A stretch of DNA of 5,585 bases, from assembly GCA_905207385.1 (NCBI GenBank), contig CAJLLH010000089.1:1-5585 (forward strand). Reading direction: 5' to 3'. The DNA comes from an uncultured Eubacteriales bacterium. GTDB lineage: Bacteria; Bacillota; Clostridia; Christensenellales; Borkfalkiaceae. Shown here piece after piece: positions 5,451 to 5,585 of the stretch (within the stretch, counting starts at the first letter, position 1; each line of letters begins with the position of its first letter). Below the pieces are notes generated by a model. It was not told the DNA's origin and did not search any database. It was given only the letters and a program-made list of their open reading frames with translations. Both the position numbers and the translations under genes were made by a program.

Positions 5451-5585
5451 TTATTTTACTTCAGCGGAGCCTGCCTTTTTGTTACTGAATATGGTTAAAA
5501 CAAGCAGAGCTCCAGCCGCCAGAGCAAGCACGCCGAAAATTACGTCTGCCGCGATAAGCGCCGACTGCCACCAGGCAAGGCTGAC
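5451..5585 (-). CDS. 3' end of a gene encoding a protein with a C-terminal membrane anchor (partial)
   Basis: Only the last 44 codons are inside the window; the gene enters from beyond the right edge. The fragment begins VSLAWWQSALIAAD, continues with a hydrophobic helix (about fragment residues 9-33, IAADVIFGVLALAAGALLVL) and ends in a short basic tail, SNKKAGSAEVK. It closes with two in-frame TAA codons (5451-5453 and 5448-5450). One C-terminal helix followed by a short positively charged tail suits a surface protein held by a C-terminal transmembrane anchor, or the last helix of a multi-pass membrane protein. There is no LPXTG motif in the visible part. The family cannot be named from so little sequence. 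A 13-bp hairpin and a terminator lie downstream. Confidence 0.7.
   Translation of the reverse strand, partial: VSLAWWQSALIAADVIFGVLALAAGALLVLTIFSNKKAGSAEVK

Noticed and set aside
5440..5585. Plus-strand frame from ATG 5440 with an AGGAG about 13 nt upstream, open to the window end
   Set aside because: The product is rich in A, S, R and T like an antisense frame, the RBS spacing is long, and the minus strand gives a much more protein-like membrane-anchor C-terminus ending in two TAA codons.

Overview
The window looks like a piece of a Gram-positive (Bacillota, probably anaerobic Clostridia, gut-type) chromosome. The reasons are AGGAG-type ribosome binding sites, a lipobox lipoprotein with a Big_3-type Ig domain, a GHKL/AgrC-like kinase paired with a LytTR response regulator, a near-consensus sigma-A promoter, and AT-rich intergenic DNA. 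The lineage is an inference from gene style only. I see no tRNA, rRNA, CRISPR array, insertion sequence or phage gene.

All recognisable genes lie on the minus strand, so transcription runs from high to low coordinates. From the right edge: (1) the last 44 codons of a gene ending in a membrane anchor (5451-5585), followed by a 13-bp hairpin (5379-5416) and a more conventional terminator (5283-5318). (2) An intergenic region of about 460 nt with a TTGACA-17-TATGAT promoter (5039-5067), inverted repeats around its -35 element, and a predicted leader of about 200 nt with several dyads, including a 28-nt near-perfect palindrome. (3) A two-component operon: a LytTR response regulator (4124-4825), then an AgrC-like sensor histidine kinase (2740-4074), closed by a strong 18-bp-stem terminator (2683-2726). 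(4) A separately transcribed 809-residue lipoprotein gene (73-2502) with one Ig-like domain and four CBM6/35-like beta-sandwich modules, the last two a clear tandem duplication.

The most informative observation is in the gap between the kinase and the lipoprotein. A 14-bp sequence is repeated directly with a 21-bp period (2630-2643 and 2651-2664). Each copy contains an 8/9 match to the published LytTR-domain half-site consensus, in the right orientation and just upstream of the lipoprotein's likely promoter. The simplest model is that the kinase senses an extracellular signal and phosphorylates the regulator, which then activates the surface lipoprotein, a possible glycan-binding or substrate-capture protein. 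The regulatory link is inferred from sequence and has not been tested.
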